Of a stretch of DNA of 64,000 nt, positions 46,951 through 59,300 are shown piece after piece (within the stretch, counting starts at the first letter, position 1; each line of letters starts with the position of its first letter). The notes under the pieces were generated by a model. The model saw only the letters and a list, made by a program, of their open reading frames with translations, did not search any database and was not told where the DNA came from. The DNA comes from Taenia hydatigena. Lineage: Eukaryota; Platyhelminthes; Cestoda; Cyclophyllidea; Taeniidae. The stretch covers positions 7,529,873 through 7,593,872 of the forward strand of contig JADWOT020000001.1 in NCBI GenBank assembly GCA_036345935.2, written 5' to 3'. Made by a program: the position numbers and the translations under genes.

Positions 46951-49900
46951 TCGTTAAAGCAAATCATTAGCCACACAAAAGGACAATTCGATGCACAAAC
47001 TTTTCCTGAGTGACTCTTGTAACCAAAGAAGTGCAAATTGCGTCAGGTAGTGTTAGGGGAAATTCATGCAATCACTAAAGCAATTGAAGGAAAAGGATTG
47101 TTATGCAATGTTTCGAGTATTCAAATACCATTGATCAAAAAGAAACGAGGAATCCGTGCGCCTGGGGCACAAAACTCAAGGCGTGCGCCCACTTCGTTTA
47201 AAGTGTCCGCTGTCACCAATAGCGGTTAGTGAACTTCCACTTGCCTGTCAGTTGGCAAATGTATTCGTCGTCGCAATGGATCTGGATGTATCTGTCTCTT
47301 TCATCAAATAGCAAATAAAGATGCAAAGTCATTCCACAGAGCAGGAATCTGTTTCACTTAAGTTCATTACTCCTCCCTACCAGCAACAGCAAATTCTAGT
47401 CGCGGGTGTGTGTACCGAAGACAATTGTAACAGTGTGACCCTACAGCAGAAGTGGGTTCTCGAAGTTGATCCTCAGCAGCCACAACGACTACGAAAATGG
47501 GCGTAGCAAAAATTAAAGCAGGTTTTAAGCAAATTTACTCGCTTTGGCAGTTTCATCTCATTTCGCGCACAAACTGCCACTTCAAATAGCCTGCCCTCGT
47601 GTTCGCGCCAATGTCAACCTGTGAGTCACATTGCTTTGTCTGCTTTATGGTCACCGTCGCGTCCACTTAATGATGATAATGATAATTCTTTGAGGTGGTC
47701 CTCGCCTTAACTTGATTTTAAGTCGTATTTCCTCAGTGAATTGCCACTGCTTTGACACTGCTTTGTAACTTAGCAATCGATTTCTCGATTAAACATATGC
47801 CTTAAGGATATAATTTATGGTGCATAATGTTAGCAATCTTTGATATCGGTGGCTCATTACTTCCTTAGAATGATCTCAACTTCAAATCATTATAAACGCT
47901 CTGCTTAGGAGACGGTCGAGTTGTAGAGTATAATTGTCACAATAATTGTAGCTTAGTTATTTATAAATACAAAATGTATGTTGTTTGTTATTAATTAATT
48001 TTTTTAAAATGCTATGGAGCCTGCGAATCACGCGGTAGTGGGGTTTTGACAAAAAGACGTCCAGAGGGAAGTGAAGGTGTGCAATCCCACAGCAAGACTG
48101 CCAAATGAATTGCCAACGTGTAGTTGTGCTTTGTCTGCGCATAGCATTTGTAAACCTTGCATGATATCACACTTTGAGAACTTCTCTTTCGAAAAAGCTG
48201 CTTTAAACTTCAACCCATCACTTTTGTCAACTAACTTATATCAGACATATGATACCATTCGATATGATGCCTGCAAAAATACTGCTCAACTTAAGGCACA
48301 CGAGTCACTGCCATTATTGGGCCAAGATGTTCCTGTCAGGGCCTGGGACAGCAAATTTCTCTTGCATCATCCCTCAGTTGGGAGGTGGGTTCATTAAAAG
48401 GATGAAATGAAATGCTTCCAATTAATCTGAGTGTAGCGATTTGCTACTTCGTTTGACAGTCGGGGCCATTTATAGTGTTCTCAGTAGTATAACTGCGACT
48501 TTAGTTCCTCAGACCTACCCTTCGTCAGGAATGGCCGTTATTCCGTAATGGCGAGCCGTATTACCACATTTTAGAACCTACTTGGCAATCAAACCTGATT
48601 CAAAAGCAAACTTTGCAGACATACATGATTAACGGACAAAGATCACTGCAGTGAAAGATAAGACGTATCCACTGGGAATGGTAGCACCTCTAAAGACCCC
48701 GATTTGGCACATCGAGGTGGTGTCAACTCTTGGCAATCATGCAGGCTGTTGGTTTAAAAGGTGGATCATCGCAGACGGATGCACCAGCATCTGGCATGGA
48801 ACCATCTGAGATTCGCTTTCTATCCATATATTGTGGACGGCGGTCGGTGGTCAGTGGGATGCTCGTTTCGAGTACAGTCCTTCTTTGGGGTTAGATGACG
48901 TCCATGATGCCACGGCATTCGTGCCCACTGAGTAGTGTCCGCGAAGGTGGTGTGCACAAAGAAATCTGCATTACATCGCCTCCTAGTCAGTGCATAATCC
49001 ATCACGTGAAAGCCCTGTTTGCAAGACAAGACGATTGCTTATTTTGCCAAAAATTAAAGCAGAATTCACAGCAAAGAGGAGTAGTCTAAGACCGCACCTC
49101 TGCTGTTATTGGAATAGATTCAGTGGGGCTTGGTTGTGTGTGATAGGGCTTCATTTCCTTCCAAGGAGCTGATGGCATCCGTCCTACCACAAAGCTCGTG
49201 CATTCTAATCACTTCTCGCCATTTTCGGTTACAATTGAAGAAGGTACCTCTTTGTAACCAACTCCCAGGCACGTCTTGAAGAAGGATTTAGAACTCGCAT
49301 TGATGAGTGACTTCTCTTAAGTGGATTTACTCAACCCATACAAAGCGCGACTCCACTGGACCACTGGCCATTGGCCAAAGCATCCAACACCCAATACGCC
49401 TATTCGCACTAACATAAAACCAAAGCGCAATCTCCCAAACAATTTACTTGCCCAAAGCCACTTAGTCGCACCTTTCGAATCTTGAGCAAATCATCCACGA
49501 GATCATACAGAACGACCTAAGCAACAAATTCAACCATCGGCTTCGTTGCGCGTGCTCAGCTTCGACAAAATTCACATTTGAACATTGTTGACTACATCTG
49601 CGAATAAAGAGCAGTAGTGGGTTTACTCCCACACAATTCTCACAAAGCAGGGATTATCCGAATGCTGGCATTGAAGCGTGTTAGCTTCGCATCGAGGTGA
49701 GTCACACCAACAGCTCCGCACTTGATAAATGGCAGTCACAAAACCCTCAGTGGAGTGCCACTAACAGCCCTCGAAATTGTGTTGTTGGACGTGCAGCCTA
49801 ATTTCACTCCACTTCTCCCCGGTCATCGCACTGATTCCACTGTTCTACTGAGAGCAATAAAAATGTCATTTGTACGATTTGTCGATTACGCAGTCACGTT

Positions 49901-52383
49901 ATAGTCCTTTGTGGTTGAATGCAACACAGTCAGCCTTGCTTGGCCATAATGTTCTGTTCAGTGCATTTCAACATGGAGACAACCTTTGTCTAGACTGATG
50001 TACTGATTTTCCATAAGAAGGAACGAGTTGGATTTAAAAAAACAACACTTGAAGTGTCATCATTAGTGCCGATTTGGTACACGATTTGGAGGAAGGGCTA
50101 CCATCCTAAGAGTGAAATGACGTAAGGGTGCTACTGACCTGTTGTAAGTAGCACCTGTGTGAGCTGCTCACTGCCACACCATCGATGGAGTTCAACCGTC
50201 CGACGCAAATATGCAGAAAATTGCCAAACCTCCTCCACTGTGTCCAACATGTGCATGCAATTATTGGCAAGGCGAGCTTTCCCTACCCCACCTAGTGTGC
50301 CTCCGGCAAGGGTCGTATAATCCGCAAATGACCAGTTCGTCTCCACATTACGCTCAAGATCTCTTTCACCAAACAGTTCAAGTTGAAGGCAAGAGGCGTA
50401 AAAGTTGACTGCGACTTGATTATCGCTTTGGTAAGAGATTCACTATGCCAGAATAGTACGAAATCGAAACTCGCTTACACCTCAGGGATCATGAGCACCA
50501 TTAAACACAAGTAATCGCGAATACCGACCGCTCTATCACCACGTGGTTCATTCAAACGATCCTCCCCTTCCCTTCTATCACCCTTACTATGCGCAAATTG
50601 GTCACTTCTAGACACCTTTCTTACAAGCTAGGACGAGGGCGTCTTGGGCTCAGGACAACGACTACGTTGGTCCACGACCTGATTACAAGTTGTCCTCCCG
50701 CCTCTCGACCACAACCACATTCAATGCACATTTGTAATAATGTTTTCGGACATTTTCAGTGATTTGTAGAAAGTCCGCAAGGAATGCAGGTGCATTAGTC
50801 TATTAAGTACTTGCAAAGAGCCTCCAGATCGCGCATTTCGCAGTACTCCTTCAATTATATAAACATGATTCCGTCTTACTAGGCCACATGGGTTCGACAA
50901 ATCGTTTATAGCACCAAGTGGGGACGGCAAGGAATGTAGATTGTCCCAAGTGAATCACTTGAAGTCAAGACTAAGGTAGACATAACGCTCGACCAAAATA
51001 TACACATTGGGCAAACGGAAGAGACTGCGGCCACCTCCTCCGGCGAAGACGACATTGCCGAACATGCCGCCTCAACCGAAACTGAGAGTCAAATCAACAA
51101 CAGATGCAGTACATGGGAAGTTTCAAAAGCATAATCTACCAACTTGTAAAAGCACCTGTCGCCTGTGCACTCATTTGGACACTCGATGCCAACAAATGAA
51201 GCAAGTGAAGAAAGCACAACATGGCAAAGCAAAAGGAGAATAAGATGCTTCAGCAACCATCAAAGCCGGCACATGGCGAGCAATGTCAGGTCTTCCAAAA
51301 CTACCTTGGGGCATTTATCAGCGATTCGATACAGGTCAGAAAGCATTTGGAGGTTCGTCTTAACAACCACCGCGACTAAAAGATGAGACTGAAATTAGCA
51401 AACAGCTCTCCTTCGGAGATTTAAAATACAGCTGACTGAACACGTTAATTTTCAAACTGCAAATCAACCATTGCAATTGCTTTCTCAGAATGCAATACAC
51501 AAATCCTTCAAAGTAGGCAAATACTGGCCGATGATTGACAAGTTGTAGGCACATTGTGGTAAGCAAACGCTAGTCGCAACCTTTCAACGCGAAAAAGACA
51601 ACAGTCAATTTCCATTCCCTACCAAGATCAGTCCCACCACTTTAACGGAATTCGAAGCAAACGATGGGCAAAAACAAACGGGACCAAAGCAGTGAAAAGG
51701 GTATGTACGTGACCAGTCCCAAGCCACATACACTGACATCTGATCCTCCCCTTCCACACAAAACGCACTCATCTTAGCCTCGCCACCCAAAACAATCCCA
51801 AAAGTGGTGAGCGCATATTTCAAATACAGACGATTTCCTATTGACTCGCCCTCATCTGCTGATCAGCTAGACGCGCGTTCTGTGTCTGCGGCTAGCGTCG
51901 TCTACAAGTGGAACAAGCTCATCAATATTTCTAAGAGGCTAGACAACTGCATCTAAGTCGACTGGGTTAGCAGTACCTTAGCACACCTGGAACAAATCAA
52001 CCTCCTCCAAAATCCACAATCCAATCACGCGCCTCACCGATGGACACCCTGTGCACGTCAGCACCGTGACCTCTAATCTGCGACCATCTTCAGGCAATCT
52101 CAAAACACGCGACTAGTCCATGAGCACTGTCAAACAATTTAAAGCATAATCCACCAAATGACTTGATCAGAGGAATCAATGCCACATCGAACAGGAGGAA
52201 CCAAATTCGTTGAGTTTACAAATGAAGCCACATTTAGTGCATTAATACAAATATGATACGTGAACGAAGAAAATAAAACGATGAAGGGCAAATGATGGAT
52301 GACTGCGTGAACAGAGACAAAAAATTTTTATGAAGCAGCTGAGTATTTAGTGTTGTGAGTAGATGAATAGGACAGCGGTAAGT
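46951..52383. other. No convincing gene
   Basis: Long gene-poor stretch. The largest frames (48071-48397, 108 codons; 51007-51243, basic and Cys-containing) have no domain or splice support. Decayed mobile-element sequence is possible but I found no diagnostic motif. Confidence 0.35.
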
Positions 52384-52878
52384 TTAAAAAAGCAAGGTAC
52401 AGAAGACGATAGTCATTACTAGGAACTCAGCCACCCTCACCTCCAATCCCGTGGCGATGGCCCGGGCCCTATTAAGGCTCTTCCCCATTTCTGTCAGCCT
52501 CACTTCCTTCACCGCCCAGGTAGCCCCTTCGCCACCTAACTGTACGTAACCTGCAGTGTTACGTTCGACGAGGACGCGAAGGAGACTGAGCTGTCCAGGG
52601 GATCGTCAACGGTCTCTGGGTTCGTGGTCGCCAAGATAGTGCTGCAGCAACAGCCTCAACTTAGTAGAAGGGTGTAGGTTCAACAGTGCGTTGTCGAACA
52701 CTGCCTTTGCCGCATCATGTTCCTTGTCGGTAAGAAGAGTAGGATCATAGTGAAGTGGAAATGAATGGTTAACGGAGCATGGAGGCATTATGTGAAGGGA
52801 GCAACTGAGCAGATGATAATATTTCACAATGAGACAACAAAGGGCACTCATAAACTTAAAACTGAGAATGATAACCAA
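52384..52878 (-). pseudogene. Unidentified coding stretch with one in-frame TGA
   Basis: A minus-strand frame of 165 codons is interrupted once by TGA (52606-52608). Upstream it reads protein-like sequence such as DPTLLTDKEHDAAKAVFDNA and LLNLHPSTKLRLLLQHYLGD. Downstream the same frame continues with SLLRVLVERNTAGYVQLGG, then AVKEVRLTEMGKSLNRARAI and LEVRVAEF, to a TAA. The region is GC-rich compared with its surroundings and has codon-like composition on both sides of the stop. The TGA follows an Arg codon and would be CGA before one C-to-T transition. The GKSLNRARAIA stretch faintly recalls Alba-type RNA-binding subunits, but this is too weak to name a family. It could be a single exon of a larger gene or a retrocopy remnant. 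Confidence 0.4.
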
Positions 52879-53132
52879 AAAAACTAACCAAAAAGTAGCA
52901 ATTATAATTTAAGCATTATGGAGCAGTCGACATCTGCGTAGTAATCACATCAAGCAGACACTCTGCCAAACTTAGGGCACGCGGCGGCACAACATTCGCA
53001 CTTCACTTCCTCACTACGTGACAGTCGGATTCAGCGTTTTTTAATTCGGTCTTGGTGAGAGATGGTGGAACCAAATGGACGTCAAAAGCACTCTGGATCG
53101 CCCATGCCTATTTATTCACCTCTTTTTCTGTT

Positions 53133-53500
53133 GTGAACAAATACAACAATCTAGCCGACAGGATGAGCGCAAATCGCAGTCTCGTGTGGACAAATACAAC
53201 GAAATTGCCCATACAAGGAGCGCAAATCGCAGTCACTTGTGGACAAACACAACAAAATTGTTCACGCAATGAGCGCAAATCGCAGTGACTTGTGTGCAAA
53301 TAGAACAAAGTAGCCTAAATAATCACGAGCGAAAATCGCATTCTCGTGCATATCAATACAACAAAATTGCCCCTACAATGAGCGAAAATTACAGTCACTT
53401 GTGGACAAATACAACAAAATTGACTACAGATTGCGCGAATATCGCAGTCTCGTGTTCAAGGGAGCGAAAACCGCATTCTTGTGCAGATCAGTACCAAAAA
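53133..53500. repeat. 53-bp minisatellite, about seven imperfect copies
   Basis: Unit starts marked by GAGCG(C/A)AAATCGCAGT-like words occur at 53165, 53218, 53271, 53327, 53380 and 53433, i.e. spacings of 53, 53, 56, 53 and 53, then a partial unit at 53462. Each unit pairs this word with (T/C)TCGTG or CACTTGTGGAC and ACAAATACAACAAAATTG. Divergence between copies is modest. It creates spurious open frames on both strands (53052-53631) with repeated motifs. Confidence 0.9.
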
Positions 53501-55984
53501 TTGCATTCAGTGTGAGCCAAATTCGTAGTCTCCGCCCTACGGGCTTTGTCGACTTGCTCGTACTCAATGCAAGCAACATTGATGTAAAAAGGCGTCTAAA
53601 TAACCGGAGTTTTCTACATAGCAGAAAATAGATGAACTCTTAGAACATCACTCCATCCATCTTAGTTTTTACAGGTACATCACAGCTCCGACGTTCCGTT
53701 TCTTTTATCTATCAGAAACTACTTTGTACGATATGAATGCAACCATTTACCAGGTAAACTCCCACATGCCTTTCACTGCTCTAACCCCACCTTGTATGCT
53801 AATAGCACCCTAAATCAGTCAATTATAAAAAACACACGAATAATACTTTCAAGAAGGGGCATTAGGCCAATTTCCAACAATCAGCACATCAAATATATGT
53901 AACGTTGGTAAGTAGAGTTAACGCTTACTGTAGCTCCTACCAGGCGACACAATCACCAAGACCCCTGCTGCACTCACAGCAGAGATTAGGGACAAGAAAA
54001 AAACCAAGTTTGTGACACTCGGAGTCCCACCAAGGACACAACCTTCTGAACGTTCGCCTTCACGCACATACTCGATGCCCTAATACTGCGGTTCTCCTCC
54101 TCATGGAAGGAGTGCCAAACAAATTACACGTCGTCAAATTGGGCAGCAAGCCTCGTGATGAAAGAGTGTGAAGTCCTTCGAAGCACAAACGACTGTGCAA
54201 AATAAGAGACATTTACCATATCCTTTGCAACTAAAAAACGGAGTGTTATAACCTTTCTCAGAAGCGAAGAAATTGTCGCCATACACGGAAGTCACCCCAA
54301 CACTTCAACCAACATAGCCACTTTTGCCACAGCATTGACCAGCTGTTGCCGATGAAATGTAATTTACCCTGGGAGAAAGCAAATTGCCACATAAAAAAGC
54401 TTAAATGACCTCACGAAGCGAAAGCAAGACATTAGCTCATGGCTTTGGCATTCCCGAGTTCATGTTATTTCGCATCTCCTCTCACATCGACGCTGAGACG
54501 ATCTCTAGTATTGTGCCATTACTCGGTGAAAAGATGGATGGGTTGCACCCCAATCGGTTCGCCACCTTCGCGAGAATCGAAACCCTTCATCCATTCAGTG
54601 AAGTCAGCATGCAATATTTTATTACCAACTGCCACTGAAGCTAGAAATTTCTCTTTATCGACTACAGCAAGGGAAGGGAAGTCCTACGAAACGCCATCTG
54701 ATAAGTGGACTCTCACAATCAACCACTAGAATGACTTAAATGCAGTTTTTAGCACAGTAGCGCGCTAGAGACTGACATTTTGGTAGAAGTCCACGCCACA
54801 CAACCGCTAAATTGTCTTTCCTTGGCCCAATTTTGTGGTTCCCCCAATAATTATCATGTGATTACGAACCCTACCACTGATTCGTACACAATGGTTCGAC
54901 CGTCCTCAAGTGGCGAACCCGCCGATTCGATATGCGATTTATCGCCACAAATAAAACACTGATAACTAATAACAGGAAAATCTGATCGCCCACATTTCGT
55001 CATAATTTGAAAAAGACTTGACACAGCCAAATACAGCACAAACCATCCCGGTGCAAAATTCCACGCCAGCATTTAATCAAATACGTTGACATAATTCAAG
55101 CATTTCAGCACAAGCATTTCACTAACGACGAATTCAGCAAGCCTCAAAAGTCGCTATCAACGTAAGCATGTCAAAATCACAAGTTTACTTATGCGTATGC
55201 ACAAAGTAAGTCAAAAATTCCCAAAATACATACTCACATACCCGAGCTCTCCGGCGCAAATTTAAACCAGGCACAGCAACGACCACGCCGAACCCGACAT
55301 TTCATATAGACCGCTGAATACACGGCAGAGTATTGGACATTAAAAAAGCAAAGCAATTGACAGCGATATTTTTTCAACTTAGCATGTTGCAATGTAAAGG
55401 CCTATTATTCAACGCCAAAATGCTAAGTAGAAATTTTGCTGACGAGAATTCATCAAGGCACTTGCACAGGGCTTTAAATAGGATTTTAGTCCCAATAATT
55501 CTTATTGCGCAGGTCAGTAAATACAAGTCTTTTCTAGATTCTCATTACTAATAATTTGATTTTCGTGTAAATTTTTGGTTGAAGGCAAAAGAAGCAGAAT
55601 GCTAGAGTAGAATATATATATATATGTCCAACGGACAGAAGGAAACAAGCTACTGGCACAGTCTAGAGGCTAGCTTTTGCAGCTAGGGCAATATGGCTAC
55701 CTCTCTGTAGTCCTGACCGAAACCGGTAGTTCAAACAAACAAATTACTACACACGTTTCCTTAACCGCATCTTTTAGGCGAGTGGCAGGAACACAGGGCG
55801 TATCTCTTAGCGCCGACAATGACCGTCGAGCAGCTTGCTATCAAAACGCCATTAATCCACGTTTTGCGTAGGACTGTAATTGTGTCTCAGAACAATTAAC
55901 TTTCTCGTATTAGGCATAGACGCAGAGGTGGGGAGGCGAATGAAGAAATCCCTGCAAATGCAGCCTATGCGAATAACGTGCGGA
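53501..55984. other. No convincing gene
   Basis: Small open frames (largest 54439-54729, 96 codons) overlap each other. A 14-base (TA)n run is at 55612-55625. Confidence 0.35.
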
Positions 55985-56170
55985 GGATTGAGAATACTGT
56001 CATTGAAATACTTTGTTTGGTTAGACTACGTGTTTCGGTCAGGGTGACAGAGTTTGCCATATGGCCCCCGAGCCATGCTAGCGCTGATTCCCTTCTGTCT
56101 GTTCATTTTATGTATTCTAACCTAGTATCCTCCTTTTTTGTCTTCAAGGGAGCCTTGGGGTGCTACAGTC
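55985..56170 (+). repeat. R4 dispersed repeat, copy 2
   Basis: AATACTTTGTTTGGTTAGAC, CCCGAGCCATGCTAGCGC, CCCTTCTGTCTGTTC and TCAAGGGAGCC follow the order seen at 46740-46950. Confidence 0.6.
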
Positions 56171-56289
56171 AGCCTGTGGACAATGAAGGACTCGGCTAGG
56201 CGTTTATGTGCAAATCAGACCACATGTCGTTGCAATTTGACAGAGCAATAAAATACTTAGCAAAAGAATTTTACATTTGTTGTCTGCCC

Positions 56290-56390
56290 AGCTCTAAGTC
56301 TTGTTTACGGTCACTTGGATGGTCCTTGTACCTTCGTCGGGTTGGCTGGCCTCTAGACCACGCTAGTAGCTTCATTCATTTTTAAGCGTA
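56290..56390 (+). repeat. R4 dispersed repeat, fragment
   Basis: CTAAGTCTTGTTTACGGTCAC, then CCACGCTAGTAGC, resemble parts of the R4 copies in the same orientation. Weak. Confidence 0.3.
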
Positions 56391-59300
56391 GAACATACTT
56401 ATCTAGATGATAAGAGTAAATAAACCTTGGGTACACTCCTTTCCAGCATTGTATGATAGGTATAGCCTTCATCGAGAGGCAGATTCTTGTGCTTCCTGTT
56501 GGCACTTTGGTTTTGAACGTCTGTGTTCCTTTAGGAGAGACATGTGCTCGTTTATTTTGTGCAAAAATACCACTTCTCTAAGTTAGTTAGTTCTGAATGA
56601 TTGTTTGCTTGACGCTAACTAATCTCAATGTGATCGGCTGTGCCATTGCTGTTGGTGGTACGGTGGACCACACACCCAACATATCATCATCTTCCTCTTC
56701 TGTGATTCCCTTAATTTGATGTTTTATGAACTAGTTAAAAAACCACAATATTTATGGTACGCAAAACAGCTATTTAAATAAACAATGTTTCGCTAGCTCA
56801 TTTGAGAATCTCGATCTTCATGTTAGTGTATTTCGGATTCTTTAATCTGGCACCTACTGCATCACACAAGATCTAAAAAACGTAGCCTGCTACTACAGGG
56901 GGCGGCGATACAGGTGCAAACATTGAAGTGGTACTGTCGAGGTAATGCGCATGGGGTTCTCTTTATAATGGACAAACATCTTCTCGTGTCCGTAACATGC
57001 ACCACCTACTTGATTTTCTCAAAATTGGCTTTTGGTGTGGAAACAGTAGTAGAGTTTGTTTGGGGAAGGTGTACGGATGAGTTGATATAAAGCCCCTTCT
57101 TGATACCGACAATTAAACAAAGAAGGGTCGACATTGGCTTAGCTGCATTTGTAATGTGAAATCTTACAAATTCTATTTAAAGTCATTTGCATAGAAGCAT
57201 TAATATCTCTTTGTTATGTCTCCTTCGTCGTAGAAAGAAGTGGTCTGCTATAGCTGGAATTGGACATCCCATTGGCACCATAACCACCTCACCACAGCTG
57301 TGCCCACACGTGAACACCTTCGTTGCAAACGAACTTCTTCTTCCTTTTAAAAGTGAGTGCCTAGCTAGTGTGCGGTCTACACCCAAACCTAAGTGTAACA
57401 GTTTAGTAAGACATCAAACAACAATTGATGATGAAACCACGTATGGCTATGCGGCTAGTCTCCTCCCCACCACCAGTAGTTTAAATATTTTTTAATTAGG
57501 TAGCCTCCAATCCCTGACCAGGTGGTGGTAGTGGGACCAAACTCGTGATGGGCATGAACTTAACCTCTGCAATTTGGAGCGATTGACAAGGCCTCCTTCA
57601 TTCCGTAGTAGATATCAAAATGGATTTCAACACGTGTGTGCCATCTTTAATTATTGTTCGGCTTGCTTGAGATTTACATTTTAGTAAGGAAAATGTGCGA
57701 GCAAAGGGTCCAATTCACAATACATTAGTGGCAATTCAATGCGAAGATTTGCTCGTACTCTGCTTCGACGGCTCTGCGGTATCCGCAAAAAATATTTTAT
57801 GTTGAATTGCTTTTGCCAGAAGTCTCCTTTTCCTTAAGTGGTTTTGCTGGTATTTCGGATGTCACCCCGCTCCAACTAGACACTTCTAGTGCCTCAATTC
57901 AAAGGTCGCGCCAGTCCATCACTGAGGTGTGACGACTACAGGTAATCGTAGAAAAGCTTCTGCTGCATGGGCCAGTGGATGGGTGGTCGAGACCTCGATG
58001 GCGTGCACTCTCAGCATGCGCCCCTTTGCTGACTCATTCGCGCTGATCGATCGATGAATCGATGGGAGCATCTGGTCTACCCTCGTTGCACCCTCATTAC
58101 CCCATTAAACAGACGGTCGATCGACAGGGCTCAGTAACCGGGACAAAAAATCACATACATGAATGGTGAGAGGAATGAATTAATTAATAACTAGATTCAA
58201 GTGATGCAGATCAACCGCCTGGTTAACCGCAATGAATGAATATGAGTCTTATTCATTTTTTTATATTCTCAACCACCACTTCCTTTAATTCCCTCCCATT
58301 GTGTGGCGCAGTTTTCTTTTGCAGCCTTTGAACCTATGGTGATGCTCTAAGCGTTTGGTTGTAAATCACGGTCTGAGCATCAAAACTGTCCTATGGATCT
58401 GATTCGTGACTCGGCTTCACGCAGCCTCATGGTTAATAACACAGAATTCACCTTCTAAACGTGTTCATTAAGGTTAAATTAGGTGCCCAAATGATGCCAT
58501 CAAATAAGGCCCTTTCTAACCTTTATATGCGTAGTGATTACTTGCATGCATATGTTCACATTATAAGAAGTGTTTTTTAGAAAAATAAATAATCTTCTTG
58601 CTACTGCAATCCGAGGACGCAGACCGACAAAGTCCTAGTGATTCATCCATTAGCGTTTTTATCAGTGACTTGTTTACTAAATGGTGCGGTCCCTGAATTA
58701 GAGTAAGAACGATTAGGGAAGGGAAAGATAGAGGCCAGATGGCATTTATAGTACCAGCAGAAGCGCTCGCGTCAAAGGAGACCTCCAGCAAAGGTCAATC
58801 TAACAAGAATAATATTCCGCACTTAGGCAACTGCATCAAAGAGTCAGCAGACTCCGTCCGCGTATCCACTCCAACAGCGACATCAACACTAGTGCTGCTC
58901 CTGCTAAAGTCCGTGTTGGGCACACGATCACCTTATCCCAAGAACCAATGCTGCAACTTTGATATAAGTCTTCCAAACGTACCACTCATCATATTTAGCA
59001 AATTATTTTTACAGTGCTAAGTAAAGTTCTTCGCTCTCTTTAATCTGCATTATGCACTAGGTGTACACATACACACACCAAGACTTTTGACTCACAGCGC
59101 CTGGAGGAAGTCATGGAAGCAGTCTTCGAATCCACTTATGAATAATATTCGTCACATCATTTTTGACTAGTGGCTCAAATGAATAATTATCAAATTATTT
59201 GGTCGGACTTATTGTTGTCAAGTAAATCAAATGCAATTCGCAATGGTAACTAAGCGGCAGTTGGATAGAATGCAAGCGGAAGCATGTAACATTGCGACTC

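Noticed and set aside
49000..52380. Impression of a decayed retroelement
   Set aside because: No reverse transcriptase, integrase or protease motif and no terminal repeats could be pointed to, so it is not annotated.
53052..53631. Several open frames with repeated SRVDKYN/SHLWTNTTKL-like motifs
   Set aside because: These are translations of the 53-bp minisatellite in multiple frames, so they do not indicate a repeat protein.
57187..57495. 102-codon plus-strand ORF
   Set aside because: It has no domain, splice or promoter support, and a minus-strand frame overlaps it.
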